Source: Actinokineospora enzanensis DSM 44649
Lineage (GTDB): Bacteria; Actinomycetota; Actinomycetes; Mycobacteriales; Pseudonocardiaceae
Reading direction: 5' to 3'
Length of the DNA: 64,000 nt
NCBI RefSeq assembly: GCF_000374445.1
Contig: NZ_KB894437.1
Coordinates: forward strand, 18,591 to 82,590
This document shows positions 44,237 through 52,691 of this stretch, in pieces. The notes beneath the pieces were generated by a model. That model searched no databases, was not told the DNA's origin, and saw only the letters and a list, made by a program, of their open reading frames with translations. The translations under genes were made by a program, and so were the position numbers. Numbering within the stretch: the stretch's first letter is position 1; each line of letters begins with the position of its first letter.

Positions 44237-44471
44237 GTGCGCGGCGCCGCCCCCGTGGCGCGCACCTCGCGCACCGAGGAAGCAGCGCCGTGCGGCAGGC
44301 GGCTGCGCTGGGTGGCAGTCTCGGTCGGCGTAGCCGCTGTCGTTCCTCGGCCCCCGGCCCGTCAACTTCTCGTTCCCCTCCCGGACGTGTGTGCGCACCC
44401 GGTACCAGCCCACGGCGGTCCGGGCGATCCCGCGCGCCCAGGCGAACTCCCACCACGCGAAGGGGTGACCA

Positions 44472-45560
44472 ATGGCGACGCGCGCCGCGGTCCAGCCGAG
44501 CGGAACCGACCGAGCGGTGCCGCTGGGCCTGCCCGGATGGATGGCACCGCAGGTCCCGGAAGTGGACCAGTGGAACATCATCCTGACCAACCGGTGCAAC
44601 CTGCACTGCATCTCCTGCTCGTACCCCGACCAGCGGCCGTTCCGGTATGTCCGGCGCGAGACCATCGCCCGCTACCTGCCGCGGATGCTCGACCACGGCG
44701 TCCGTCGCGTCATGCTGACGGGCGGCGAACCCTGCATGCACCCCGACTTCGACGACATCGTCGACGACCTCGCGGCCGCGGACGTGGACATCACGCTGGT
44801 CACCAACGGCACCTACCTCGGCCGCAAACTCCCGCGCCTGGCCGGGAAACTGGCGCGGCTGATCATCTCCCTGGACTCGGACACCGCCGACGGCTATGCC
44901 AGCATCCGCGGCGCCTCCGCCTTCGACCACCTGACCGGGTTGCCCGCCCGGTTCCGCAAGGAGTCACCCGACACGCACCTGACCCTGTGCGTGCTCACCC
45001 AGCGGCTCAACTTCCGACGCCTGCCCGAGTTCGTCGAGCTGGCCGCCGGGCTGGGCGTCGACCACGTGTCGTTCCTGGTGCCCGATGTGGCGGGCATGGT
45101 CGCGCCGACCGAGCGTGGCGGCGCGTTCGGGCACGTGGCGGCGCTGCCCGACGACCGCGTGGAGCAGGTGGCGCTGACCGATGCGGAGGTCGAGGAGTTC
45201 CGCGAGCGGGTCATCCCCGCGGTGGAGGCTGCCTGTGCCAGGCATCCGGAGCTGACCAGCAGCTCACTGGACCTGTTGCGCGACTTCGCCGACTACTTCG
45301 CCGCGTTCCGCACCGGCCGCGCCCGCCCGGAGCGGCGCCGCTGCGCGCTGCCGTTCCGTGAGGTGGTGCTGGACGAGCAGGAGCGGTTCCGGTTCTGCTT
45401 CTTCATGCCCGACGCCTGGCCCGCGGCCGGGGTCGAGGACCCCGTGAACCACCCCGGCGTCGTCGCGGCCCGCCGCGACTACCTGGAGACCGACCACCGG
45501 CTCGACCGGTTCTGCAACATGTGCCTGCAAGCCCGGCGTGTGGAGGCTGCCCACCCATGA
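44472..45560 (+). CDS. Radical SAM enzyme with SPASM-like C-terminus (peptide maturase candidate)
   Basis: A 362-residue radical SAM protein. The cluster ligands are Cys42, Cys46 and Cys49 in TNRCNLHCISCSYP (CX3CX2C), followed by VMLTGGEPCMHPDF (SAM-binding GGE). The C-terminus holds further Cys (RRRCALPF, RFCFFM, FCNMCLQA), fitting an auxiliary iron-sulfur cluster as in SPASM/twitch enzymes that crosslink or epimerise peptides. The ATG at 44472 follows AAGGGGTGACC. Its stop overlaps the next gene by 4 nt (ATGA). As the first enzyme after the precursor it is the best candidate for primary modification of the peptide. Confidence 0.88.
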   Translation: MATRAAVQPSGTDRAVPLGLPGWMAPQVPEVDQWNIILTNRCNLHCISCSYPDQRPFRYVRRETIARYLPRMLDHGVRRVMLTGGEPCMHPDFDDIVDDLAAADVDITLVTNGTYLGRKLPRLAGKLARLIISLDSDTADGYASIRGASAFDHLTGLPARFRKESPDTHLTLCVLTQRLNFRRLPEFVELAAGLGVDHVSFLVPDVAGMVAPTERGGAFGHVAALPDDRVEQVALTDAEVEEFRERVIPAVEAACARHPELTSSSLDLLRDFADYFAAFRTGRARPERRRCALPFREVVLDEQERFRFCFFMPDAWPAAGVEDPVNHPGVVAARRDYLETDHRLDRFCNMCLQARRVEAAHP

Positions 45561-47623
45561 GTGCCCCGAGCGAGTCGAAGCGCGACTTCATCATCACCGC
45601 CCTGCCCTGGCAGCGCTACGACACCACCGCGATCCAGCTGGGCGCGCTGCAGGCGTGGCTGGACGGGCGCGGGTTCTCCGTCGACACCAGGCACTTCTAC
45701 AAGGACCTGATCAGCTACATGTCCCCGTCGGTCTACATGAGACTGTTCGAGGCGTACATGGGCGAGTCCGCGTTCGCCGCGCTGATGTTCCCGGAACGGC
45801 ACGAGCGGATCGCCAAGGCCGTGGTGTCCGCCGTGGACTTCGACCTGTCGGTCGGGCAGAGCCAGGGCGTGCTCAAGCACCCGCAGCTCAACGCGAATCT
45901 CTCGATGGCCGAACGCGAGCAGCTGGCCAAGGGGGCCACCCGGGTGGTGGCGGCCGGGCAGGCGCCGCTGGACTTCGACGCGCTGGTCCGCGCGCTTGCC
46001 ACCTTCCTGGACGACGTGTTCGACGCCGTCCCCTGGCAGCAGTACAAGGTCATCGGGTTCACCACCAGCCACCAGCAGCTCATCCCCACGGTGCTGCTGT
46101 CCCGCCGGATCAAGGCCGCGTTCCCCGAGATCCCGATCGTCATCGGCGGTGCGCTGATGACGATGGACATGCCCCGGACCGTGCTGCGCCTATTCGAGTG
46201 CTTCGACGTCGTGGTGGAGGGCGAGGGCGAGGAGACCGCCACGGAATTGCTGTCCGTGCTCACCGGCCGGGAACCCGGACGCGGCCTCGCCGACGTCCGC
46301 GGCATCACCTGGCGTCGCCCCGGGGAGACCGGTGACCAGGCCATCGTGCGCAACCTGCCGCGCCCGGCGATGCACGACCTGGACGAGCTGCCGCCGCCCG
46401 ACTACACCGACTACTTCCGCCATCAGTTGCGTCCGGACACCCTCGACGTGATCCCGAAGCTCACCCTGGAGGCCTCGCGGGCGTGCGTCTGGGGCAAGTG
46501 CACCTACTGCAACCTGAACCTGCAGTGGCGCAACGTGTACCGACGCAAGAGCCACCTGCGCGTCGCGCAGGAGCTGGCCGAGCTGCGCAAGCGGTACCGC
46601 AGCCCGTACGTGACCTTCTGCGACACCAACGTCGAGGACAAGATCCCGCTGTTCGACGAGCTGGCACGGGACGAGCACGACTACCGCATCCTGGTGGAGG
46701 TCTCGCCCAACATCACCCGCGACGGCGTGCGCTCGCTGCGGGACGGGGGCGTGCGCACGATCCAGGCGGGCATCGAGTCGTTCAGCGAGCGCATCCTGCG
46801 GCTCTACCAGCGCAACCACCGGCTCATGCGCAGCCTGGAGCTGCTCAAGTGGACGGCCGAGTTCGATGTCGAGACCTACTACAACATCATCATCAACTTC
46901 CCGGCCGAGGAGCAGGCCGATGTGGACCGCTGCGTGGCCGCGGTGGACTATGCCCGGTACTTCATGTACCCGTCGGTGCACGACTACAGCTTCACCATCG
47001 ACAGCCCGGCCTGGAATGACATGGCCGCCTACAACATCTCCGGCTGGTACGTCCCGGACGAGGTGAGCGAGGTCTACCCGGACGAGTACGCCACGGACCT
47101 GGCCCAGCTGCTCGCGCTGACCATCAAGCCGGTGCCCGCGCGCGACCCGGGAGTGGACTGGGGCCCGTTCCTGGCCGAGGTCGACGGCTGGAAGCGCCGC
47201 TACCACGCCAACCTCGGCAGACCCGGACTGGTCTATGTGGATGGTGGCGACTTCCTCAACCTGACGATCCGGGCCGGGGGCCAGGGCAACGATGTGGTGA
47301 TGCAGCTGCCCGACGAGTACCGGGACATCTACCTGGCGTGCGGGCACAGCTCCCGGACGCTGGACGAGATCGCCGCCGCCGTGCCGTCGGTGCCGCGCGC
47401 CGAGATCGCCGACATCCTGCACGAGCTGCACGACCTCCGCGTGCTCTACGCCGAGCGCAACCGGTACCTGGCGTTGGCGATCCGGGAGCGGAACATCGGC
47501 AACTACCCGCACCAGGAGCCCGCGCGGCGCGCCTCGTCGATCGAACTGCCGTTGGTCGCCAAGGAGTCGCCGGAGTCGCGTACCAAGCGCATCGTGCACC
47601 ACCCGGCGGACGGGCGGGCCTGA
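45557..47623 (+). CDS. Cobalamin-type radical SAM enzyme with CX4CX2C motif (RiPP C-methyltransferase candidate)
   Basis: A 688-residue protein. The N-terminal region (about 1-260) resembles a cobalamin-binding domain (VIGFTTSHQQLIPTVLLSRRI, PIVIGGALMTMDMP), after which the radical SAM core begins. The cluster ligands Cys310, Cys315 and Cys318 in ACVWGKCTYCNLN give CX4CX2C instead of the canonical CX3CX2C. RiPP-maturase relatives carry a longer CX7CX2C loop with the same tryptophan-glycine. The C-terminal part (about 560-688) is a helical region ending in a Pro/Arg-rich tail. It is translationally coupled to both neighbours (ATGA, TGATG). It likely methylates an unactivated carbon of the precursor; that is inferred from the family. 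Confidence 0.85.
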   Translation: MSAPSESKRDFIITALPWQRYDTTAIQLGALQAWLDGRGFSVDTRHFYKDLISYMSPSVYMRLFEAYMGESAFAALMFPERHERIAKAVVSAVDFDLSVGQSQGVLKHPQLNANLSMAEREQLAKGATRVVAAGQAPLDFDALVRALATFLDDVFDAVPWQQYKVIGFTTSHQQLIPTVLLSRRIKAAFPEIPIVIGGALMTMDMPRTVLRLFECFDVVVEGEGEETATELLSVLTGREPGRGLADVRGITWRRPGETGDQAIVRNLPRPAMHDLDELPPPDYTDYFRHQLRPDTLDVIPKLTLEASRACVWGKCTYCNLNLQWRNVYRRKSHLRVAQELAELRKRYRSPYVTFCDTNVEDKIPLFDELARDEHDYRILVEVSPNITRDGVRSLRDGGVRTIQAGIESFSERILRLYQRNHRLMRSLELLKWTAEFDVETYYNIIINFPAEEQADVDRCVAAVDYARYFMYPSVHDYSFTIDSPAWNDMAAYNISGWYVPDEVSEVYPDEYATDLAQLLALTIKPVPARDPGVDWGPFLAEVDGWKRRYHANLGRPGLVYVDGGDFLNLTIRAGGQGNDVVMQLPDEYRDIYLACGHSSRTLDEIAAAVPSVPRAEIADILHELHDLRVLYAERNRYLALAIRERNIGNYPHQEPARRASSIELPLVAKESPESRTKRIVHHPADGRA

Positions 47624-49602
47624 TGCGCGCGGCCCCCAGCGAGCTGGTGCTGCCGCCGCTGAGCCCGGTCCTGGTCGGCAGGCCCTACGCCGCGGTGCCG
47701 CTGCTCGCCGCCTACGCCGAGCAGCGCGGGGCGCCGCCGGTCCGGCAGGTCAACCTGAACCAGGCCTACGTGCGCGCGGAGCTGCTCGCCGCGGCAGCCG
47801 AGCCGTGGTCCGGGGGCACCTCGTCGGACAGCGGGACCGAGGCGGTGGCCGAGCGGCTGCTGGTGTCCGCTTTCCCGCGCGCGGTGGCGGCGGACCCGGG
47901 CGACGCGGCGCTGCTGGCCGCGGTGGCGAGGGACCCGGCCGCACAGGCGTGGTTGTTCGAGCGGGCCGGGCTGGCCGCGGCCGAGGACCCCGACGTGGAG
48001 GGCGATCTCGCCCGGCTGGACCGCATGGCCGGGATGCGGGAGTTCTTCGCGCGCCACTACCGGGACCGCGGGGTGCCCCGGTTGTTGGGGATCAGTGTCC
48101 CATTCGCCACCCAGCTCGCGCCCGCGTTGCTCCTCGCGGAGGTGGTCCGCGAGCTCGCGGGCGAGGACGTGTTCACCGTGCTGGGTGGGCCGCTGCCCAG
48201 CCTCCTCGACGACGCCCAGGTCACCACCCTGTTGGCCCGGTCGGCGATCGACGGGGTGGTGCGGCGGGAGGGCGAGGAGGCCTTCCACGTGTTGGCTGGG
48301 CTGGCCGAGTTCACCCCGCGGGAGCTGGCGGCGGTCCCGTCGCTGTCGTTCCACGCGGCTGGCGAGCTCCAGGTACGCCCGCCATCCGGCGCTCCGCAGA
48401 ACCTCGGCGGTACGCGGCCGCGGCCGTTCGACCCGGAGTACCTCGACGGCGCGGTCGAGCTGCCGGTGATGGTCGGCCGCGGCTGCTTCTACACCTGCGC
48501 GTTCTGCGACTACATCGAGCTCTATGAGAAGATCAACTTTCGTCGGGCGGCGGACGTCACCGAGTCCGCCGCGCTGGCCGCGGCGCAGAGCAGCACCGGG
48601 AAGCTGCACTTCGTCTACGAGGTCATGTCGCTGCGCTACGAGCGCAAGCTGGCGGGCACCCTGGCCGCCGCGGGCCTCGGCGTGCGGTGGCGCGGGTTCC
48701 AGCGGGTGTTCGGCGAGATGACCGCCGAGGACGTGCGGCTGCTGGAGTCCTCCGGCTGCGCGCGGCTGGACATCGGGCTGGAGTCGGCCGACGACCCGAC
48801 GCTGACCCTGATGAACAAGGGCTACACCCGGGCCGAGATCGCCGCCTTCCTGGCCGCGTTCGCGGGCAGCGGGATCCAGCTGCTGATCAACATCATCGTG
48901 GACTACCCGGGCCTGGACTACCAGCGGGCCATGGCCGCCGCGCGGTTCCTGGCCGAGGCCACCCGGGACATCGAGGACGTGCACTTTGAGGTGCTCCGGT
49001 TCGCCCTCGGCCGAAACTCGCAGATGCACCGCGAACCGGACCGGTTCGGGCTGGACCTGGTCGACGTCTCCGCCCCGACGGGCCGCCCGTCCTCGCCCAC
49101 CCAGGTCGCGTTCCGCAGCACTTGGTCGATGCCGGTCGCGGACCGGGACCGGGTCGAGGCCTACTACCGCGAGGTCAACGCGGGCTTCCGCGACCGACGG
49201 GTGCGCCGCGCCGAGGAGGCGGGCGTGCTCGGCGCCGACACCCGGGCCTGGCGCGGCTGGGTGGTGCGCGGCGAGCCGGTGGTGGCGGTGCGGTCGTCGG
49301 ACGATCTCGTCGTGCGCCGGATGCTGACCGGGGAGACCTTCCTGCTGCCACTGTCGGTCGAGCCGGTGATCACCGCCTACCGGGCGGTGGGAGAGGGCAA
49401 CACCCCGCTCACCGCCTTCCTCACCGAGGCGGCTCCGGCACTGCGTGCGGCGGACATGACCCCGCGCGACGGCGCGGAGCTGCTGCTCGACCTGGACCTG
49501 TTGCGCAGACGTCCGGGCGCGGGTATTCGCGCGGGCATCGCCAGCGATGGCGGTTTCTACCGGGGCGGCCGCAGGCGGACCTCGCCGGGGGTGGCGCCAT
49601 GA
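47623..49602 (+). CDS. Cobalamin-type radical SAM enzyme
   Basis: A 659-residue second enzyme of the same general layout. The N-terminal half is a cobalamin-binding-like domain (PYAAVPLLAAYAEQRGAPPV, GISVPFATQLAPALLLAEVV, FTVLGGPLPSLL). The radical SAM core has the canonical cluster motif GRGCFYTCAFCDY (Cys288, Cys292, Cys295). It continues LDIGLESADDPTLTLMNKGY. The start ATG overlaps the upstream stop by 1 nt (TGATG) and its own stop overlaps the next start by 4 nt. The two B12-type enzymes differ in sequence, so they probably act on different sites or at different stages. Confidence 0.87.
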   Translation: MRAAPSELVLPPLSPVLVGRPYAAVPLLAAYAEQRGAPPVRQVNLNQAYVRAELLAAAAEPWSGGTSSDSGTEAVAERLLVSAFPRAVAADPGDAALLAAVARDPAAQAWLFERAGLAAAEDPDVEGDLARLDRMAGMREFFARHYRDRGVPRLLGISVPFATQLAPALLLAEVVRELAGEDVFTVLGGPLPSLLDDAQVTTLLARSAIDGVVRREGEEAFHVLAGLAEFTPRELAAVPSLSFHAAGELQVRPPSGAPQNLGGTRPRPFDPEYLDGAVELPVMVGRGCFYTCAFCDYIELYEKINFRRAADVTESAALAAAQSSTGKLHFVYEVMSLRYERKLAGTLAAAGLGVRWRGFQRVFGEMTAEDVRLLESSGCARLDIGLESADDPTLTLMNKGYTRAEIAAFLAAFAGSGIQLLINIIVDYPGLDYQRAMAAARFLAEATRDIEDVHFEVLRFALGRNSQMHREPDRFGLDLVDVSAPTGRPSSPTQVAFRSTWSMPVADRDRVEAYYREVNAGFRDRRVRRAEEAGVLGADTRAWRGWVVRGEPVVAVRSSDDLVVRRMLTGETFLLPLSVEPVITAYRAVGEGNTPLTAFLTEAAPALRAADMTPRDGAELLLDLDLLRRRPGAGIRAGIASDGGFYRGGRRRTSPGVAP

Positions 49603-50300
49603 CCGGCCTTGAGATCCGGCCGACCTGGTGGGAGCAGCGGCAGCGCATCCTGGAGGTGTTCTTCGACTGCGCCGAGTCCGATGTGGCCGACCGGGTCGTG
49701 TTCACCCCCATCCCGGCGTTCTACCGGGCCATGCTCGCGGACGCCGAGGTCCGGTCCGAGCATCACGGCTGGTGGCGGATGGCCACCGTCTGCCGGGACG
49801 GGATCGACTACAGCGTGGTGCTGCACTTCGAGGGCACTCGGGTCGTGGACCCGGTACGCGCCCTGCTCACCAGCCGCAGCCGGGCGGCCTTCCTCGGGCT
49901 GGTCGGCGCCGTGGCCGACGGCCTCGACGTCGGCCGCCTGGTGCACATCACGTCGGCGGGTCGCGCGCCCGGCGGCGTCTGCTCCTGGATCGGCCCGGAC
50001 CGGCTGGCCGCGGACCTGTCCGTGGTGCGCGCGTGCACCGGCAACGGGCTGCTCGACGACCCCGGCTCGGTCCGCGCGGCCGCGCGCCGGATGGCCGCCT
50101 CGGTGGTCGACCTGGAGAGCTACTTCTTCTTCGAGGCGCTCGGACTGGTCGCGGTCGCCGACAGTGTGGCGCTCGGCCTGGTGACCGACCGGCCCGGGCA
50201 GGTCCCGTTCTGGACGGTCGCGCTCGACGACGACTCGCTGGCCGCGGCGGGCGCCCGGTTCGCCGAAGCCCTGCGCGGGCACTGGTCGACCCCGATCTGA
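49599..50300 (+). CDS. Unknown protein coupled to the radical SAM genes
   Basis: A 233-residue soluble protein (MTGLEIRPTWWEQRQRILEV, FTPIPAFYRAMLADAEVRSEHHGWW, VHITSAGRAPGGVCSWIG, SVVDLESYFFFEALGLVAVAD). It has few Cys (one in DCAE, one in GGVCSW) and no radical SAM motif or known catalytic signature I can name. The ATG overlaps the upstream stop by 4 nt and the next gene starts 35 bp later. Its position between two pairs of maturases suggests an accessory role such as peptide recognition or carrying the leader. I do not recognise the family. Confidence 0.75.
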   Translation: MTGLEIRPTWWEQRQRILEVFFDCAESDVADRVVFTPIPAFYRAMLADAEVRSEHHGWWRMATVCRDGIDYSVVLHFEGTRVVDPVRALLTSRSRAAFLGLVGAVADGLDVGRLVHITSAGRAPGGVCSWIGPDRLAADLSVVRACTGNGLLDDPGSVRAAARRMAASVVDLESYFFFEALGLVAVADSVALGLVTDRPGQVPFWTVALDDDSLAAAGARFAEALRGHWSTPI

Positions 50301-50335
50301 CCGCCACTCGCCCACCACGACACCAGGAGGCCCGG

Positions 50336-51640
50336 ATGGGGCAGAAAGTCTTCCTCTCGTTGAGCGCGCCCAGCAAGCAGGCAGTGCCCGCCACCACCCC
50401 GGACGACGACTACCTGCCCGCCGCCCCGCTACTGCACCGGTTCGAGCGCGGCGACGAGGTCGTCTACTACAACGCCTTCACCCACAACTGGGTGACCCGC
50501 GACCGGGGCGCACCCGAACCGACCACCGCCGAGGTCGACGAGCTCGCCGCGATCGACTTCCGGTTCACGCCGCTGGAGATGCTGGCCGACCCGCACCTGA
50601 TGCGCGTCGAGATCACCCAGGCCTGCAACTTCCAGTGCACCTACTGCATCGTGTTCGAGAACGATCTTGACCAGCTGCACCAGCACATGTCCGTGGCAAC
50701 CGCCCAGTCCCTGCTGGAGTGGTACCACCAGAACATGCCCGGCGGCACGGTCATGCTGATCGGCGGCGAGCCGACGTTGAACTGGGACGCCTGCAAGGTC
50801 TTCCTGGACGGCATGCCGGTGGAGGCAGGCAAGGAGCTCTACACCAACGGAATCCTGCTCAGTGACGACGACATCAGGTACCTGCGGGACCGCAACGTCA
50901 GCATCCGGATGTCGGTCGACGGTTTCGAGCGGCACCACCGGCAGCGCGTCAACCACGCGGGCCAGACGCTCTACGACCAGGTGATCGACCGGTTCCAGGC
51001 GATGCTGCGGCTGGGCGCCGACGTCGGGATCAACTGCACGATGACCCCGCACAACCTGCCTGACATGGTCGACATCCACCACCACTTCGTGCGCGAGCTC
51101 GGGGCCAGGCACATCAACTACTCGATCCCGCACATGACGGTGAACAGCGATGTCGCCGACGGGTTCGACATGGACACCTACACCGCGGCCATGCTGGAGA
51201 TCTACGACGACGCCAAGCGCAACGGCGTCTACGTCGCACAGATCATGAAGCGGCTGGCCTACATCGCACGCAAGCGGTTCAAAGCCATCGGCTGCACTGT
51301 CATCGGTCCGGAGGTGACGTTCTACCCCGACGGCAAGCGCACCCTGTGCACCAAGTTGGACAGCCACCCCAAGACGAGCTCGGTCACGCCGCAGGACATC
51401 TACGCGAACCTGCCGTTCTTCATGTCCGACTGCAGGCAGTGCTCGGCGATCGGCATCTGCGGCGGTGGCTGCTACTGGGACGCCAAGACCCGGTTCGACC
51501 GCTTCCAGGACATGCGCGAGTGCGACTTCCAGCGCAAGCTGCTCGAACGCATGCTCTGGGACGTGGTCGACTGGAGCCGTTCCAGCGACGACTTCCCGCG
51601 GATGCTCAACGACGTCTTCCACACGAAGATGTTCGGGTGA
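50336..51640 (+). CDS. Radical SAM / SPASM peptide maturase
   Basis: A 434-residue radical SAM enzyme. The cluster motif is QACNFQCTYC (Cys97, Cys101, Cys104), followed by IGGEPTLNW. The C-terminus holds the SPASM signature: LCTKLDSH...DCRQCSAIGICGGGCYWD...ECDFQ. SPASM enzymes form C-C, thioether or epimerised links in peptides. The start has AGGAGG in 50324-50330, a strong ribosome-binding site. It lies 35 bp after the unknown protein and 4 bp before the next radical SAM gene. Confidence 0.93.
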   Translation: MGQKVFLSLSAPSKQAVPATTPDDDYLPAAPLLHRFERGDEVVYYNAFTHNWVTRDRGAPEPTTAEVDELAAIDFRFTPLEMLADPHLMRVEITQACNFQCTYCIVFENDLDQLHQHMSVATAQSLLEWYHQNMPGGTVMLIGGEPTLNWDACKVFLDGMPVEAGKELYTNGILLSDDDIRYLRDRNVSIRMSVDGFERHHRQRVNHAGQTLYDQVIDRFQAMLRLGADVGINCTMTPHNLPDMVDIHHHFVRELGARHINYSIPHMTVNSDVADGFDMDTYTAAMLEIYDDAKRNGVYVAQIMKRLAYIARKRFKAIGCTVIGPEVTFYPDGKRTLCTKLDSHPKTSSVTPQDIYANLPFFMSDCRQCSAIGICGGGCYWDAKTRFDRFQDMRECDFQRKLLERMLWDVVDWSRSSDDFPRMLNDVFHTKMFG

Positions 51641-51644
51641 GGCC

Positions 51645-52691
51645 ATGACGATCGCCGGAACCACCAGTCTGCCGGGCACCTGGGAGCAGGCGGTCGCGGC
51701 CTACGAGAGCGGCACCGCCGAGGTGGGCCACCTGCCCAGGGTGCTGTGCGTGGAGCCCACCGACGGCTGCAACTTCGCCTGCACCTCCTGTGTGCGGCCG
51801 GAGGGCAAGGCGCACCTGCTCGACGCCGACGACCTGGTGCGCTGGGTGGACCGCGAGCCGGGGCCCTTCCGGGCCGCGCCGGTGTGGGTGCACTTCTCGG
51901 GGGAGTCCCTGCTGCACCCCGGGTTGTCCGGCATCCTGGCCGTACTCCGGGAGCGTGGGGTGGGCACGATGCTGTCCACCAACGCCTCCCGCCTCGACCA
52001 CGGGCGCGCGGCGATGCTGCTGGACAGTGGGCTGTCGCTGATCGTGTTCTCGCTCGACGCCGCCCGTGCCGACACGTTCCGCCGGATTCGGGTCGGCGGC
52101 GACTTCGACGAGGTCGAGCGGAATGTGCGGGCGTTCCTGGACCTGCGCGGCGACCGGCCCGCGCCGACCACGCAGGCCCAGCTGGTGCTCGGCGACCAGG
52201 GCCTGGACGAGGTGTGGGAGTTCTTGTGCCGCTGGGCGGCGGAGGGGGTCGACACCGTCCAGCTCAAGCGGTACTCCACCAGGGGCGGCATGCTGGGGTT
52301 GCCGACCGCGCGCCGGGGTGATCCGGCGTTGGCGCAGGCGCGCGGACACACGCCTTGCCTCGACCCGTGGCTCAACGTCGTCATCCGGGCCGACGGGACG
52401 GTGGTGCCGTGCTGTGCCGACTTCACCGGGCAGCTCGTGCTCGGCTCGCTGCACCAGCAGTCACTGGCCGAGATCTGGAACGGGCAGGCGGCTCGGGCGC
52501 TGCGCACCGCGCACGCCACCGGGACCGACCTGCCCGAGCTGTGCGCCCGCTGCACCGACGCGCGGACCCCGGCCGAACGTGACGCCGTGGTGCGCTTCGC
52601 GGGCCTGCCCGTCGACGAGGCCGAGCTGGCCGAGCTGATCGCCGAGTACCCGCGGCACCTGCTGTTCGACCTTCGGGAGGTGGACCTGTGA
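51645..52691 (+). CDS. Radical SAM / SPASM-type enzyme
   Basis: A 348-residue radical SAM enzyme. The cluster ligands are Cys42, Cys46 and Cys49 in DGCNFACTSCVRPEG. The SAM motif reads HFSGESLLHPG instead of GGE. The C-terminus holds Cys-rich elements CLDPWLNVVIRADGTVVPCC...CARCTDA, typical of SPASM. Its stop overlaps the next gene by 4 nt (GTGA). The GxSG... variation in place of GGEP is unusual for the family but occurs in some SPASM members. Substrate again presumed to be the precursor or a released fragment. Confidence 0.9.
   Translation: MTIAGTTSLPGTWEQAVAAYESGTAEVGHLPRVLCVEPTDGCNFACTSCVRPEGKAHLLDADDLVRWVDREPGPFRAAPVWVHFSGESLLHPGLSGILAVLRERGVGTMLSTNASRLDHGRAAMLLDSGLSLIVFSLDAARADTFRRIRVGGDFDEVERNVRAFLDLRGDRPAPTTQAQLVLGDQGLDEVWEFLCRWAAEGVDTVQLKRYSTRGGMLGLPTARRGDPALAQARGHTPCLDPWLNVVIRADGTVVPCCADFTGQLVLGSLHQQSLAEIWNGQAARALRTAHATGTDLPELCARCTDARTPAERDAVVRFAGLPVDEAELAELIAEYPRHLLFDLREVDL

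Noticed and set aside
44237..44471. Minus-strand reading FAWWEFAWARGIARTAVGWYRVRTHVREGNEK with high third-position GC
   Set aside because: No start codon with a ribosome-binding site. It runs into a long shadow frame of leuS, and the composition is explained by high-GC DNA. It could hide a peptide but I cannot support it.
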